From Firmicutes bacterium UBA6113 (GTDB taxonomy: Bacteria; Bacillota; Clostridia; Tissierellales; Sedimentibacteraceae), in contig DIWF01000003.1 in NCBI GenBank assembly GCA_002422545.1, forward strand, positions 111,782 through 175,781: a stretch of DNA of 64,000 bases, in the 5' to 3' direction. Positions within the stretch are counted from its first letter, which is position 1, and each line of letters begins with the position of its first letter. Below, in pieces: positions 7,922 to 16,035 of this stretch. The notes beneath the pieces are model-generated. The model ran no database searches, was not told where the DNA came from, and saw nothing but the letters and a program-made list of their open reading frames with translations. The position numbers and the translations under genes were made by a program.

Positions 7922-8998
7922 TTAAATTATCGTACCGCCGCCTATTACAATGTCGCCATCATAAAAAACAGCTGCCTGTCCGGGAGTTATTGCTCTTTGT
8001 TTGTCCTTGAACTCCACAAGAATTTTGTCATCATCAACAGGATGAAGAGTAGCCTCAGTTTCCTTCTGGCTGTACCTTGTTTTGACCAATGCCTTAATGG
8101 GTGCAGTGAGCTTTTCAAGTGCAATCATGTTAATGTCTGAAGCCGTCAACCTGTTTGAATACAAATCTTTTTCATCTCCAATGGTAACAGTGTTCATATT
8201 CTTGCTCTTGCTCACAACATATGCAGGCTTTCCGAATGCAACTCCAAGACCCTTTCTTTGTCCAACGGTGTAATGGATGATGCCCTGGTGCTGTCCTATG
8301 ACATTACCTTTCGTGTCAACAAAATTTCCACGGGGAGATTCAACCCCCATTATATTTTCAAGGAATCCGGCATAATCCCCGTCCTTGACAAAGCATATGT
8401 CCTGGCTGTCAGGCTTCCTTGCATTTATGAGGTCTCTTTCTTCTGCAATTTTTCGAACATCCGTCTTGTACATTCCTCCAAGAGGCAGAAGTGTTCTGGA
8501 TAAATCATGCTGAGAAAGAACGTAAAGAACATAGCTTTGGTCCTTTGAAGCGTCAACGGCTTTTTTAAGCAAATATCTTCCGCTTCCTTTGTCCAGTTCA
8601 ATTTGTGCATAATGACCTGTTGCTATATAATCTTTTTCCATTAAAATTGCTCTTTGGATAAGTTTTGAAAACTTTATAAATCTATTGCAGTCTATGCACG
8701 GATTAGGCGTATTTCCCATTTCATAGCTGTGAGCAAACTTACTAATAACTTCTTCCTTGAATGTTTCACCGAAGTTGAACACAAAATGCTCTATACCAAT
8801 CTTGTAGCACACCCGTCTTGCATCTTCCACATCCTCTAAGGAGCAGCAAGTTCTTGTTCTGCATGAAGTTTCTACATCTTCATTTGAAAAGAGTTTTAAC
8901 GTAGCACCGCATATGTCGTAACCCTGGTCCCTCAAAAGTACTGCGGCAACTGAGCTGTCAACTCCGCCGCTCATGGCAACCATTACTTTTTTATTCAT
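7922..8998 (-). CDS. mnmA: tRNA-specific 2-thiouridylase
   Basis: MnmA installs the 2-thio group on U34 of tRNA-Lys/Glu/Gln using ATP and persulfide sulfur. The protein is 358 residues. It shows the PP-loop SGGVDSSV (about 9-16), a catalytic Cys in NTPNPCIDCNRFIKF, and the second Cys in KPDSQDICFV, with the C-terminal FYDGDIVIGGG typical of the family. GGAGAT precedes the ATG at 8998. A cysteine desulfurase partner is not in the window. Confidence 0.96.
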   Translation of the reverse strand: MNKKVMVAMSGGVDSSVAAVLLRDQGYDICGATLKLFSNEDVETSCRTRTCCSLEDVEDARRVCYKIGIEHFVFNFGETFKEEVISKFAHSYEMGNTPNPCIDCNRFIKFSKLIQRAILMEKDYIATGHYAQIELDKGSGRYLLKKAVDASKDQSYVLYVLSQHDLSRTLLPLGGMYKTDVRKIAEERDLINARKPDSQDICFVKDGDYAGFLENIMGVESPRGNFVDTKGNVIGQHQGIIHYTVGQRKGLGVAFGKPAYVVSKSKNMNTVTIGDEKDLYSNRLTASDINMIALEKLTAPIKALVKTRYSQKETEATLHPVDDDKILVEFKDKQRAITPGQAAVFYDGDIVIGGGTII

Positions 8999-9013
8999 TA
9001 ATATCTCCTATTC

Positions 9014-9039
9014 TAAAAAACAGGACATTTCTGTCCTGT
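9014..9039 (-). terminator. Terminator of tatC
   Basis: Stem ACAGGACA/TGTCCTGT, loop GAAA on the minus strand, followed by a run of T. Downstream of the tatC stop and just before mnmA. Confidence 0.75.
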
Positions 9040-9089
9040 CTAAAAGTTCTTTATTACATTATATAGCTGTAGCTTTTTAATGTCAATTG

Positions 9090-9848
9090 TTAATCTTCCT
9101 CTTTGTCTTCAGCTTTCTTCTTGTTGGTTTTTTCAACCAATGTGGAGAAAATTATTCCAACTTCAAACAAAATAAGCATTGGAGCTGCCAACAGCGTCTG
9201 TGTGATTACATCCGGTGGCGTTAATATTGCAGCTACTACAAATATAGCCAGAATGAAGTATTTTCTGTTTTGTTTCAGGAAATCAACTTTAATTATTCTG
9301 AATTTTGTCAATATGACCATTATTATTGGGAGCTCAAATATAAGACCGAACGACAATAAAGTTCTTATGACGAAACTCAGGTAATTTTCAAAACTTATCA
9401 TTTCTTGAATTTCCTCAATCTGGAAACCCATGAAGAATTTGAGCATTATAGGCATAACGACCATGTAGGAAAAAACAATTCCGATTATAAAAAATATTCC
9501 GCCTACAAACAATGAAACGGCAATTGTTCTTTTTTCTGTTTTCTTAAGGCCCGGACTTATAAACAGCCACAACTGAAGAATCAGAAATGGTGCTGCTATA
9601 ACAAATCCGCCTATTACAGCTATCTTCACATAGGACATTAGAAGTTCGGCAGGGGCTATAAAGACAAATTGTATTTCAGGGACTATTCCTATTATATCCT
9701 TGACTACAAACTCAGAAAAGTTATAGCATCCCAAAATAGCAACCAAAAGCACTATGCTTGAATAAACAAGCCTTTTTCTCAGTTCGGTCAGATGTCCGAC
9801 CAGTGTTAAATTCTTTACATCTTCTACTTTTTCTTTTCTTCTTATCAT
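9090..9848 (-). CDS. tatC: Sec-independent (Tat) protein translocase subunit TatC
   Basis: The 252-residue polytopic protein has six hydrophobic segments. The conserved cytoplasmic start LVGHLTELRKRLVYS (about 16-30), the FIAPAELL loop and the LFEL-equivalent GLIFELPIIM identify TatC, the receptor for twin-arginine precursors. The C-terminus is a charged tail. The partner tatA is not adjacent but sits about 21 kb away behind a Tat-type lipoprotein gene, so the export system is split within this window. A weak GAAGG RBS precedes ATG 9848. Confidence 0.95.
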   Translation of the reverse strand: MIRRKEKVEDVKNLTLVGHLTELRKRLVYSSIVLLVAILGCYNFSEFVVKDIIGIVPEIQFVFIAPAELLMSYVKIAVIGGFVIAAPFLILQLWLFISPGLKKTEKRTIAVSLFVGGIFFIIGIVFSYMVVMPIMLKFFMGFQIEEIQEMISFENYLSFVIRTLLSFGLIFELPIIMVILTKFRIIKVDFLKQNRKYFILAIFVVAAILTPPDVITQTLLAAPMLILFEVGIIFSTLVEKTNKKKAEDKEED

Positions 9849-9935
9849 AATTTACCTTCAAGTTAAGCTTGTATTTGCATAAAATATATTTTACCTTTAT
9901 AGCTTATGTTTGTCAACAAAATATCATTTTTATTA

Positions 9936-10850
9936 TCAGTATAATTCTTCCAGCGACTTAATTATGCAATACAAAACATGATTGACCGGTGTTGGAATGT
10001 TAAGTTTCTTTCCAAGTTCAACAACTGTTCCTGCAAAATAATCCACTTCAGTCTTACGTCCTGCTTCCACGTCCTGAAGCATGGATGTCCTTCCTGATGG
10101 AGAAAAATTGTCCATCAATGTTACAAAATCTTCTATGTCTTCTTCGCGAAGATCAATGTTTGAAGCTTTGGCTATTAAAAGAACCTCCATCATGGCTTCC
10201 CTGAAAAGGGTAAGGTTTGTACCTATTTTTGTCACTTTGCCGTAAGGGGCTCCAGTAACAGCTGTAACCTGATTTACTCCAACATTCAGCATGAACTTTT
10301 TCCATATCATCCTAATCATGTCCGGAAATACTATGTTTTTAATTCCGGATTCGTTGAAACATTCCTGCACTGTCTTGACTTCAGTAGATAGTACAGTGTT
10401 GTCGGCTTCACCGAAATGAATTTCACCGTCTTCTGTGTTTACAACACCATTTTCAACTCTTTCAGCATCGATTTTCATGGATAGTCCGTAAAGCACTTTG
10501 TTGTTTGGATAAGCCGTATGAATTCTCGTTCTTGCAGTAACGCCGTTTAAAAATGTTATTAAAATTGTGTTGTCATCAACAAAGCTTTTAACATCTTCTA
10601 TGGCTCCTTCAAGCTGATAATTTTTAACGCAGAATATTATCAAATCAAATTTAACAACAGAATCTCCCCTTGACAGAACATTTGTGTGAAATGTTTTTCC
10701 GTTTAACGTAAATCCTTGTTTAAGCAGTTTTTCCTTTCGTGAAGCATCAGATATAACGGCAAAATTATTGCCAAAGTGATTGTTCAGTATATTGCCGTAT
10801 ACAGTTCCAACGGCTCCCATTCCTATTAAAGCAACATTATTAATCTTCAT
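9936..10850 (-). CDS. 2-dehydropantoate 2-reductase family protein (PanE/ApbA)
   Basis: At 304 residues it fits the ketopantoate reductase family: Rossmann motif IGMGAVGTVYG (about 9-19) for NADPH, FCVKNYQL, and the active-site lysine region MIRMIWKKFMLNVGVNQV (about 182-199). It would reduce ketopantoate to pantoate for coenzyme A, but many PanE homologues in Clostridia act on other 2-keto acids and no panB/panC lies nearby, so the symbol is left open. GGAG precedes the ATG. Confidence 0.9.
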   Translation of the reverse strand: MKINNVALIGMGAVGTVYGNILNNHFGNNFAVISDASRKEKLLKQGFTLNGKTFHTNVLSRGDSVVKFDLIIFCVKNYQLEGAIEDVKSFVDDNTILITFLNGVTARTRIHTAYPNNKVLYGLSMKIDAERVENGVVNTEDGEIHFGEADNTVLSTEVKTVQECFNESGIKNIVFPDMIRMIWKKFMLNVGVNQVTAVTGAPYGKVTKIGTNLTLFREAMMEVLLIAKASNIDLREEDIEDFVTLMDNFSPSGRTSMLQDVEAGRKTEVDYFAGTVVELGKKLNIPTPVNHVLYCIIKSLEELY

Positions 10851-10952
10851 ATTAAACTCCCTTTGCTGATATTTAATATATTATAATAAAATTAGCAACA
10901 TATGGCAATCCTTTTAGACTAATTAAAAATTTAACTTTCTCTATAAATATTA

Positions 10953-10993
10953 AAGCAGCGTATCATTAGTCAAAGACTGAAAATACACTGCTT
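10953..10993 (-). terminator. Candidate terminator of the speD-speE operon
   Basis: Imperfect stem AAGCAG/CTGCTT extended by GTAT/ATAC, with an inner AGTC/GACT hairpin, followed on the minus strand by TTTAATATTTATAG. It lies 23 nt after the speE stop. Confidence 0.45.
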
Positions 10994-11015
10994 AAGGCAT
11001 GTCATCATTTTTCTG

Positions 11016-11870
11016 TTATATTTTATTTTGTTCAAGCATTTCAAGCACGTAATTTGGAAGTGCAAATGCTCCTTTGTGAAGAGCGCTGTTGTAGTACTTT
11101 GTTTTTAAACCAAGTTTGTTCCATGCTTCTTCATCCATATGGCTTATGGGGTCGTACTTCTTTGAAGCAAACCCAAACAGCCAGTGGCCTGAACCATAAG
11201 TGGGAATATGTGCCTGGTATACTTTAGCCACAGGGAACACCTTCTTGATTTTTTCGTGAGCACGCTGCATTGCTGCCGCTTCCCTTGCATAGTACGGGCT
11301 TTCATGCTGATTCACAAGAATTCCGTCTTCCTTCAGTGCCTTGAAGCAATTTTCATAGAAATCAACTGTAAAAAGTTCCATTCCAGGGCCTACAGGATCT
11401 GTTGAATCCACAATTATCAAATCATATTCATTTTCCTTGGTCTTTACAAACTTCAAACCATCCTCGAAATATAAATTGACTTTTTCATCGCTCAATTTGC
11501 ATGCTGTTTGTGGAATGTGTTCCACACAGACGTCAACAACCATTTTGTCGATTTCAACCATATCTATTCTTTCAACAGTATTGTAGCGTGTAAGTTCCCT
11601 TACGGTTCCTCCGTCCCCTGCTCCGATCACAAGAATTTTTTTAATCCCTGGATTAACGGACATGGGCACATGTGTTATCATTTCATGATATACGAACTCA
11701 TCCTTTTCAGTGAGCATTATATATCCGTCTATAACCAGCACTTTTCCAAACTCGGGAGTCTGAAAAACATCAATCTTTTGAAATTCACTCTGCACACTTT
11801 CAAGCTGTTCGTCCACCCTGATGGTAAACCTCACATCCTTTGTGTGCTCTTCCGTAAACCATAATTCCAT
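11016..11870 (-). CDS. speE: Spermidine synthase (polyamine aminopropyltransferase)
   Basis: SpeE transfers the aminopropyl group of decarboxylated AdoMet to putrescine. The protein is 284 residues. Family motifs include GKVLVIDGYIMLTEKDEFVYHEM (about 43-65), the nucleotide motif VIGAGDGGTVRELTRY (about 81-96) and the catalytic aspartate region VDSTDPVGPGMELF. The ATG at 11870 abuts the speD stop at 11871, with AGGAGGATAA as RBS inside speD, so the pair is cotranscribed and coupled. Confidence 0.96.
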   Translation of the reverse strand: MELWFTEEHTKDVRFTIRVDEQLESVQSEFQKIDVFQTPEFGKVLVIDGYIMLTEKDEFVYHEMITHVPMSVNPGIKKILVIGAGDGGTVRELTRYNTVERIDMVEIDKMVVDVCVEHIPQTACKLSDEKVNLYFEDGLKFVKTKENEYDLIIVDSTDPVGPGMELFTVDFYENCFKALKEDGILVNQHESPYYAREAAAMQRAHEKIKKVFPVAKVYQAHIPTYGSGHWLFGFASKKYDPISHMDEEAWNKLGLKTKYYNSALHKGAFALPNYVLEMLEQNKI

Positions 11871-12704
11871 TTATTTATCCTCCTGAAAAATATTCATTCC
11901 GCTGAAAATCTCAATCATCTCTTTCCTCAAGCTGTCTGAAATTTCAAGCCTTTTCTTAGGAGCAAGTTCATTAACATCCTTATTAAAAAGATAGTTTTGC
12001 AAATCTATGTCCTTTATGAGCATCTTCGTATGAAACGTATTTGATTGAAACACATTTATGTCTATGGCATCATATTTGTTCAGAGTATCCTTGTCTATAT
12101 AATCCTGAATGGATTTAATATCATGGTCTATGAAAAACTTTTTGCCTGAAATATCTCTTGTGAAACCTCTGACGCGGTAATCTATTGTGATTATATCAGA
12201 ATCAAAACTGTCAATAAGATAATCCAATGCATTAAGAGGTGAAATCTGCCCGCATGTAGAAACATCTATGTCAACACGGAATGTTGATATGGCATTTTCA
12301 GGATGATGCTCCGGATAAGAATGTACAGTTACATGACTTTTGTCCAAATGGGCATGTATTGTTTCATGTTCCAACTTTTTCTTGCATCCAATTATTCCAT
12401 GGTTGCATGATTCATCAATTTCTTCCGGGGTCAATGCACCTTCCGCAATCAGAATATTAACCGAAGCACCCTGAGGATCATAGTCCTGCTTGGAAATATT
12501 CAGAATGTGTGCTCCAATAACATCCGTTACATTGCACAATATTTTCGTAAGCCTTTCAGAATTATATTGTTCGTCAATATATTCTATATACTCCTTTTGT
12601 TCTCTCTCGCCTTTGGCATAGCAAACATCGTAAATGTTAAAGCTAAGAGATTTAGTAAGATTATTAAAGCCATACAATGCCAGCTTTTTTTCCAACCCTA
12701 ACAC
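11871..12704 (-). CDS. speD: S-adenosylmethionine decarboxylase proenzyme (long, E. coli-type)
   Basis: AdoMet decarboxylase makes decarboxylated AdoMet for SpeE. With about 277 residues it belongs to the longer class seen in E. coli rather than the 120-residue Bacillus type. The self-cleavage site is visible as HLDKSHVTVHSYPEHHPE (Lys-Ser at about 122-123), where Ser becomes the pyruvoyl group. Two adjacent GTG codons are possible starts; AAAGG spacing favours 12704 over 12707. It directly precedes speE. Confidence 0.94.
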   Translation of the reverse strand: MLGLEKKLALYGFNNLTKSLSFNIYDVCYAKGEREQKEYIEYIDEQYNSERLTKILCNVTDVIGAHILNISKQDYDPQGASVNILIAEGALTPEEIDESCNHGIIGCKKKLEHETIHAHLDKSHVTVHSYPEHHPENAISTFRVDIDVSTCGQISPLNALDYLIDSFDSDIITIDYRVRGFTRDISGKKFFIDHDIKSIQDYIDKDTLNKYDAIDINVFQSNTFHTKMLIKDIDLQNYLFNKDVNELAPKKRLEISDSLRKEMIEIFSGMNIFQEDK

Positions 12705-12860
12705 CACTACCTTTCTTTTTTCAATTTACTTGTAAACATTCCAAAGAATCAATGACTCTTTAGAATTAATTACTACATTATAAACCATAGGTTTTAGTAT
12801 AGCAATATTTTTGTTTATGTTAATTTAATCTGACTTACATTTTATATATCTTTTATTTGC

Positions 12861-12883
12861 AAAAAAAACGTCCGAAGACGTTT
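12861..12883 (-). terminator. Terminator after fprA, end of the stress block
   Basis: Stem AAACGTC/GACGTTT with a tetraloop and eight T on the minus strand, starting at the fprA stop codon. Confidence 0.8.
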
Positions 12884-14057
12884 ATATGATGTTTTTTCCA
12901 AATTCACTGCATCTTTCTAAGACATCAGCATCCGGGTACCAAAGTTCTTTTATTCCTTCAGAAACCACTTCAAGCTTTGCTTCCTTAAGTTCATCTTGTA
13001 TGATTTTCAATGATTCGCCGCTCCAGCCGTAGGAGCCGAATGCTGCAGCCTTTTTCCCCGTAAACTTTAGGCCTTTTATCATCTCAAGAATACCTGCCGC
13101 TGCAAAAAGAATGCCATTGTTGATAGTGGAGGAACCCACCAGAATCATTTTCGATTTGAAAACTTCCGTTATTATGTCGTTTTTATCCCTCTTTGCACAG
13201 TTATACAATTTCACATCCACAGATGGATCCTTTGCCCTTATTCCTTCTGCAATAGCTTCTGCCATTTTGCGGGTAGCATTCCACATGGTATCATAAATTA
13301 TTGTAACTTGATTTTCCTGGTATGAATCGGCCCATTTCATGTACTTTTCTACAATTTGCAGAGGATTGTCTCTCCATATTATCCCGTGGCTTGGGCAAAT
13401 CATTTCTACGGGGATTTTCATATCAAGCACTTCATTAATTTTAGCCGTTACAAACTTGGAAAAAGGGGTGAGGATGTTTGCATAGTATTTTATGGCTTCA
13501 TCATACAGTTCATCCTGATCCACAATGTCATTGTACATGAGCTCAGAAGCATAGTGCTGACCAAAGGCATCGTTGCTGAAAAGAATGTTTTCGCCGGACA
13601 TGTACGTCATCATTGAATCAGGCCAATGAAGCATTCTTGCCTCTACAAACACAAGCTTGTTTTTTCCTATGTCAAGAGTGTCCCCAGTTTTGACTTCCAC
13701 AAAATTGAAATCCTTATGGTGTAGCCCCTTGATTATTTTTGCTCCGTTTTTTGTGCAGTATATAGGAGTATGGGGTATTTCTTTCATGAGTTCAAGAAGA
13801 GCACCTGCATGGTCAACTTCTGAATGATTTATGATTATGTAATCAATTTTGTTCAAATCTATTTCTTTTTTAAGATTGCTTACAAATTCTTTAGCATATG
13901 GTTCCCATACTGTGTCTATAAGCACTGTTTTTTCGTCTCTTATTAAATATGAATTGTATGACGAGCCTTTGTGTGTTGAATATTCATCGCCGTGGAAGCG
14001 ATTTAGTTCCCAGTCGATTTTTCCGACCCAGTTTACTGTATCAGTTATTTTAAACAT
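12882..14057 (-). CDS. FprA-family A-type flavoprotein (flavodiiron protein), copy 1
   Basis: The 391-residue protein has a metallo-beta-lactamase half with the diiron ligands NHSEVDHAG, MLHWPDS, NDAFGQHYA and CPSHGIIWR, followed by a flavodoxin half starting at VTIIYDTMWNATRKMAEAI. Such proteins reduce O2 to water or NO to N2O with electrons from rubredoxin or similar donors. ATG 14057 is chosen because AAGGAGGAAAT sits right before it. It is last in the cluster hcp-DUF1858-unknown-hemerythrin-cupin-fprA, consistent with NO/O2 defence. A paralogue lies at 48.7 kb. Confidence 0.95.
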   Translation of the reverse strand: MFKITDTVNWVGKIDWELNRFHGDEYSTHKGSSYNSYLIRDEKTVLIDTVWEPYAKEFVSNLKKEIDLNKIDYIIINHSEVDHAGALLELMKEIPHTPIYCTKNGAKIIKGLHHKDFNFVEVKTGDTLDIGKNKLVFVEARMLHWPDSMMTYMSGENILFSNDAFGQHYASELMYNDIVDQDELYDEAIKYYANILTPFSKFVTAKINEVLDMKIPVEMICPSHGIIWRDNPLQIVEKYMKWADSYQENQVTIIYDTMWNATRKMAEAIAEGIRAKDPSVDVKLYNCAKRDKNDIITEVFKSKMILVGSSTINNGILFAAAGILEMIKGLKFTGKKAAAFGSYGWSGESLKIIQDELKEAKLEVVSEGIKELWYPDADVLERCSEFGKNII

Positions 14058-14110
14058 ATTTCCTCCTTGTAAGTATCCAGGGAAGAACCTCATAGATTCT
14101 CCCCTTAATT

Positions 14111-14455
14111 TTATCCTATTTCCTGAGCATATTTTGTGTTGTTTGGTTTAGGAGTTATTGTGACGAAAATGGATAAGTCTTCTTCAACTTTTGGTATTCC
14201 AAAGGGCTCTTTTCCTTTGGCAAGAACTGCAGAGCCTTTTTGAATTTTCTGAACTTCCTCTCCAACCTGCACTTCACCTTTGCCTTGAATAACAATGAAT
14301 GTTACAGCTGAATTTTCATGCTGATGGGTGGGAAGTGACTGTCCGGGTTTGAAGTTAAGAACAAAGCTCAATACATCTTCATCCTCAAAGACTATTCTTT
14401 TCGTAAACTGATTGTCGTTAAAAATTATGCTACTTTCTGTATTTCTGTAATTCAT
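14111..14455 (-). CDS. Single-domain cupin protein
   Basis: This 114-residue protein folds as one cupin barrel: FKPGQSLPTHQHENSAVTFIVIQGKGEV is cupin motif 1 with its metal-binding His residues, and GSAVLAKGKEPFGI corresponds to the weaker motif 2. A role in sensing or metal-dependent chemistry is likely but undefined. ATG 14455 is preferred because CTGGAGGCTTAC precedes it. It lies between hemerythrin (54 nt) and fprA (53 nt) in the stress block. Confidence 0.85.
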   Translation of the reverse strand: MNYRNTESSIIFNDNQFTKRIVFEDEDVLSFVLNFKPGQSLPTHQHENSAVTFIVIQGKGEVQVGEEVQKIQKGSAVLAKGKEPFGIPKVEEDLSIFVTITPKPNNTKYAQEIG

Positions 14456-14508
14456 GTAAGCCTCCAGATATTTTTTCTTATTATCTGCAATAAACATGAA
14501 ATTATTTT

Positions 14509-15066
14509 TTAAGCCAGGTATTTCTTCTCCAAATTTTCTAACATATCCAGATAATATTTTTGTGTTCCCTGTTTTTCTGCTTCATTTTCAAATTCTTCAG
14601 ACTTTTTGTTTATTTCTTCTAAAACATCCGCAGGAAGGTTCTTTTCCCCGAACTTGTATACCGCATCATTTTCTTTGTTTATGTGTCTTGTGAGAAGAGA
14701 AGCATATCCTATGGCGTTGCTTATTACATCCAGTTTACTTTCATCGTCTCCGTTTTTAACTCTGTGAAGGGCTTCTGTAAGATCATTCATGAAAAGTCTT
14801 CCGTAATCATGTTCAACCAGCATTCCGTGAGTGATGAGATTTTCACCCAGTTTTCCAAGTTTAAGCTGCATTTCCTTGAAAAGAAACTTTTCTTCCTTTC
14901 CATGGTGATGTGCATCTGCATATTTTCTTACGAAATCAATCATGTTGTTGAAATCGTCATAATTTATTTCACCACCATTTAAAATGTTCATGCATGCCTT
15001 GCGTACAACCTTGAGCATTCGAAGTATATTGTCATGTTCCTTAACCATCAATTCAACACTGTTCAT
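14509..15066 (-). CDS. Hemerythrin domain-containing protein
   Basis: The 185-residue helical protein carries the hemerythrin iron-ligand pattern: VKEHDNIL (about 8-15), HHHGKEEKFLF (about 53-63), HGMLVEHDYGR (about 79-89) and LTRHINKENDAVY. It should bind a diiron centre and O2 or NO in the cytoplasm. Relatives in clostridia are placed with Hcp and flavodiiron proteins, as here. The start at 15066 is 2 nt from the stop of the upstream unknown gene. Confidence 0.93.
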   Translation of the reverse strand: MNSVELMVKEHDNILRMLKVVRKACMNILNGGEINYDDFNNMIDFVRKYADAHHHGKEEKFLFKEMQLKLGKLGENLITHGMLVEHDYGRLFMNDLTEALHRVKNGDDESKLDVISNAIGYASLLTRHINKENDAVYKFGEKNLPADVLEEINKKSEEFENEAEKQGTQKYYLDMLENLEKKYLA

Positions 15067-15068
15067 CT

Positions 15069-15674
15069 TTACCTCCTGGAAATTTTACTTGTTGTTTCAT
15101 CTATTTTTTCATAACTTAAATTTGCTTTTTCAATGAGTCCTTTTATGAATTCGTCTCTCAATGAATAATATACAGCACTGTCTCCTTTGGCAGCTTCCCA
15201 GAATCTGCTGTGCACGCATTCATATCTTTTCCATATTGCTTCATTTTCATCCTTTGATACTAAGCCGAGGGCGTGGTCGCATGGCATTCCGTCAAGAAGC
15301 GTGTCGTTTATTGATTTAAATGCTTCTTCAACAGATGAATTTTCATTTAATGTTGAAGCCGCAACTCCGTTTTTGTAGAAAATTTCCTTCAGAGTTTCAA
15401 TTGAAGCTGAATCCTTATTTATTATCTCAGTTACTGAAATAGCCAGTTTGTTTTCAACTTTTATGATTTGTTCCTGAAGCCAGCCGTGAATGTTTGATGT
15501 GTCTATAACCTGATCAAGTTCTTTTAAATCTCCGTCTCCATACTCATTGTAGAGGTCTTCTCTAAGATTTACGCCCTTACTTTCTGAGAAATTCAGTATT
15601 TCTTCAACTATATTGTTTTGAATTTTAATTTTATTGTACAGCCAAAAATGTATTGGCCCTAAAAATGCGCTCAT
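15069..15674 (-). CDS. Unrecognised 201-residue protein of the stress block
   Basis: I do not recognise a named family. It is soluble, helical and acidic, beginning MSAFLGPIHFWLYNKIK. Features that look conserved are GPIHFWLYNKI at the N-terminus, GWLQEQI (about 60-66), DGMPCDHALGL with a Cys-His pair (about 131-141) and the end of the region YECVHSRFWEAAKGDSAVYY. The Cys/His pattern might bind a metal. It sits 2 nt before hemerythrin and after DUF1858, inside a set of NO/O2-stress genes, so a role there is likely (inference from position only). AGGAGGAAAT-like RBS precedes ATG 15674. Confidence 0.8.
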   Translation of the reverse strand: MSAFLGPIHFWLYNKIKIQNNIVEEILNFSESKGVNLREDLYNEYGDGDLKELDQVIDTSNIHGWLQEQIIKVENKLAISVTEIINKDSASIETLKEIFYKNGVAASTLNENSSVEEAFKSINDTLLDGMPCDHALGLVSKDENEAIWKRYECVHSRFWEAAKGDSAVYYSLRDEFIKGLIEKANLSYEKIDETTSKISRR

Positions 15675-15703
15675 ATTTCCTCCGATATTCTGTATTTATA
15701 ATA

Positions 15704-15729
15704 ATGAGCATGAATTAATTCATGCTCAT
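15704..15729 (-). terminator. Perfect 26-bp palindrome after the DUF1858 gene
   Basis: Arms ATGAGCATGAATT and AATTCATGCTCAT are exact reverse complements. On the minus strand it follows the DUF1858 stop and is trailed by TATTATAAATAC, so it works as a weak terminator or RNA-processing hairpin between DUF1858 and the unknown gene. Confidence 0.6.
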
Positions 15730-15737
15730 CTCTTTTA

Positions 15738-15944
15738 TTATTCTGCTGATTTAAGGTAATTATTCAGCTGACTAATCAAATCATCAGCATTGAAACCGTG
15801 AACCATTGCTGCTTCTTCAATTGTTTCCATCTGTGAAGAAGGGCAGCCCAGGCAATGCATGCCAGCGTTCATCAATATTTCTGCAAGTCCTCTGTCCATC
15901 TGCAGAACTTCACCTATATACATTCCTTTTGTAACTTCTTTCAT
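15738..15944 (-). CDS. DUF1858 domain-containing protein
   Basis: The 68-residue protein has the DUF1858 pattern: VTKGMYIGEVLQMDRGLAEILMNAGMHCLGCPSSQMETIEEAAMVHGFN, with the HCLGCP dicysteine motif also seen in the ScdA N-terminal region and in many small proteins next to hcp or hemerythrin genes. A redox or Fe-S repair role is often suggested. ATG 15944 is chosen for its AAAGGAGATAT RBS. It follows hcp by about 90 nt. Confidence 0.9.
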   Translation of the reverse strand: MKEVTKGMYIGEVLQMDRGLAEILMNAGMHCLGCPSSQMETIEEAAMVHGFNADDLISQLNNYLKSAE

Positions 15945-15984
15945 ATGATATCTCCTTTGTTGGCAATTAATCATAATTTGCCCA

Positions 15985-16033
15985 TTTGACTATTAATTAT
16001 TAATTCTACACTCTTAATTTTTAATTTTAATTG
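15985..16033. repeat. AT-rich intergenic repeat (TTAATT family)
   Basis: CTATTAATTATTAATT followed by ACTCTTAATTTTTAATT resembles stretches at about 3728-3754 and 18242-18280. In all three places it lies directly downstream of a minus-strand stop codon. Function unknown; low complexity makes chance resemblance possible. Confidence 0.4.
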
Positions 16034-16035
16034 AA

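Noticed and set aside
11508..11864. A 118-codon ORF antisense to speE
   Set aside because: Lies wholly inside a well-supported enzyme gene, no RBS or family features.
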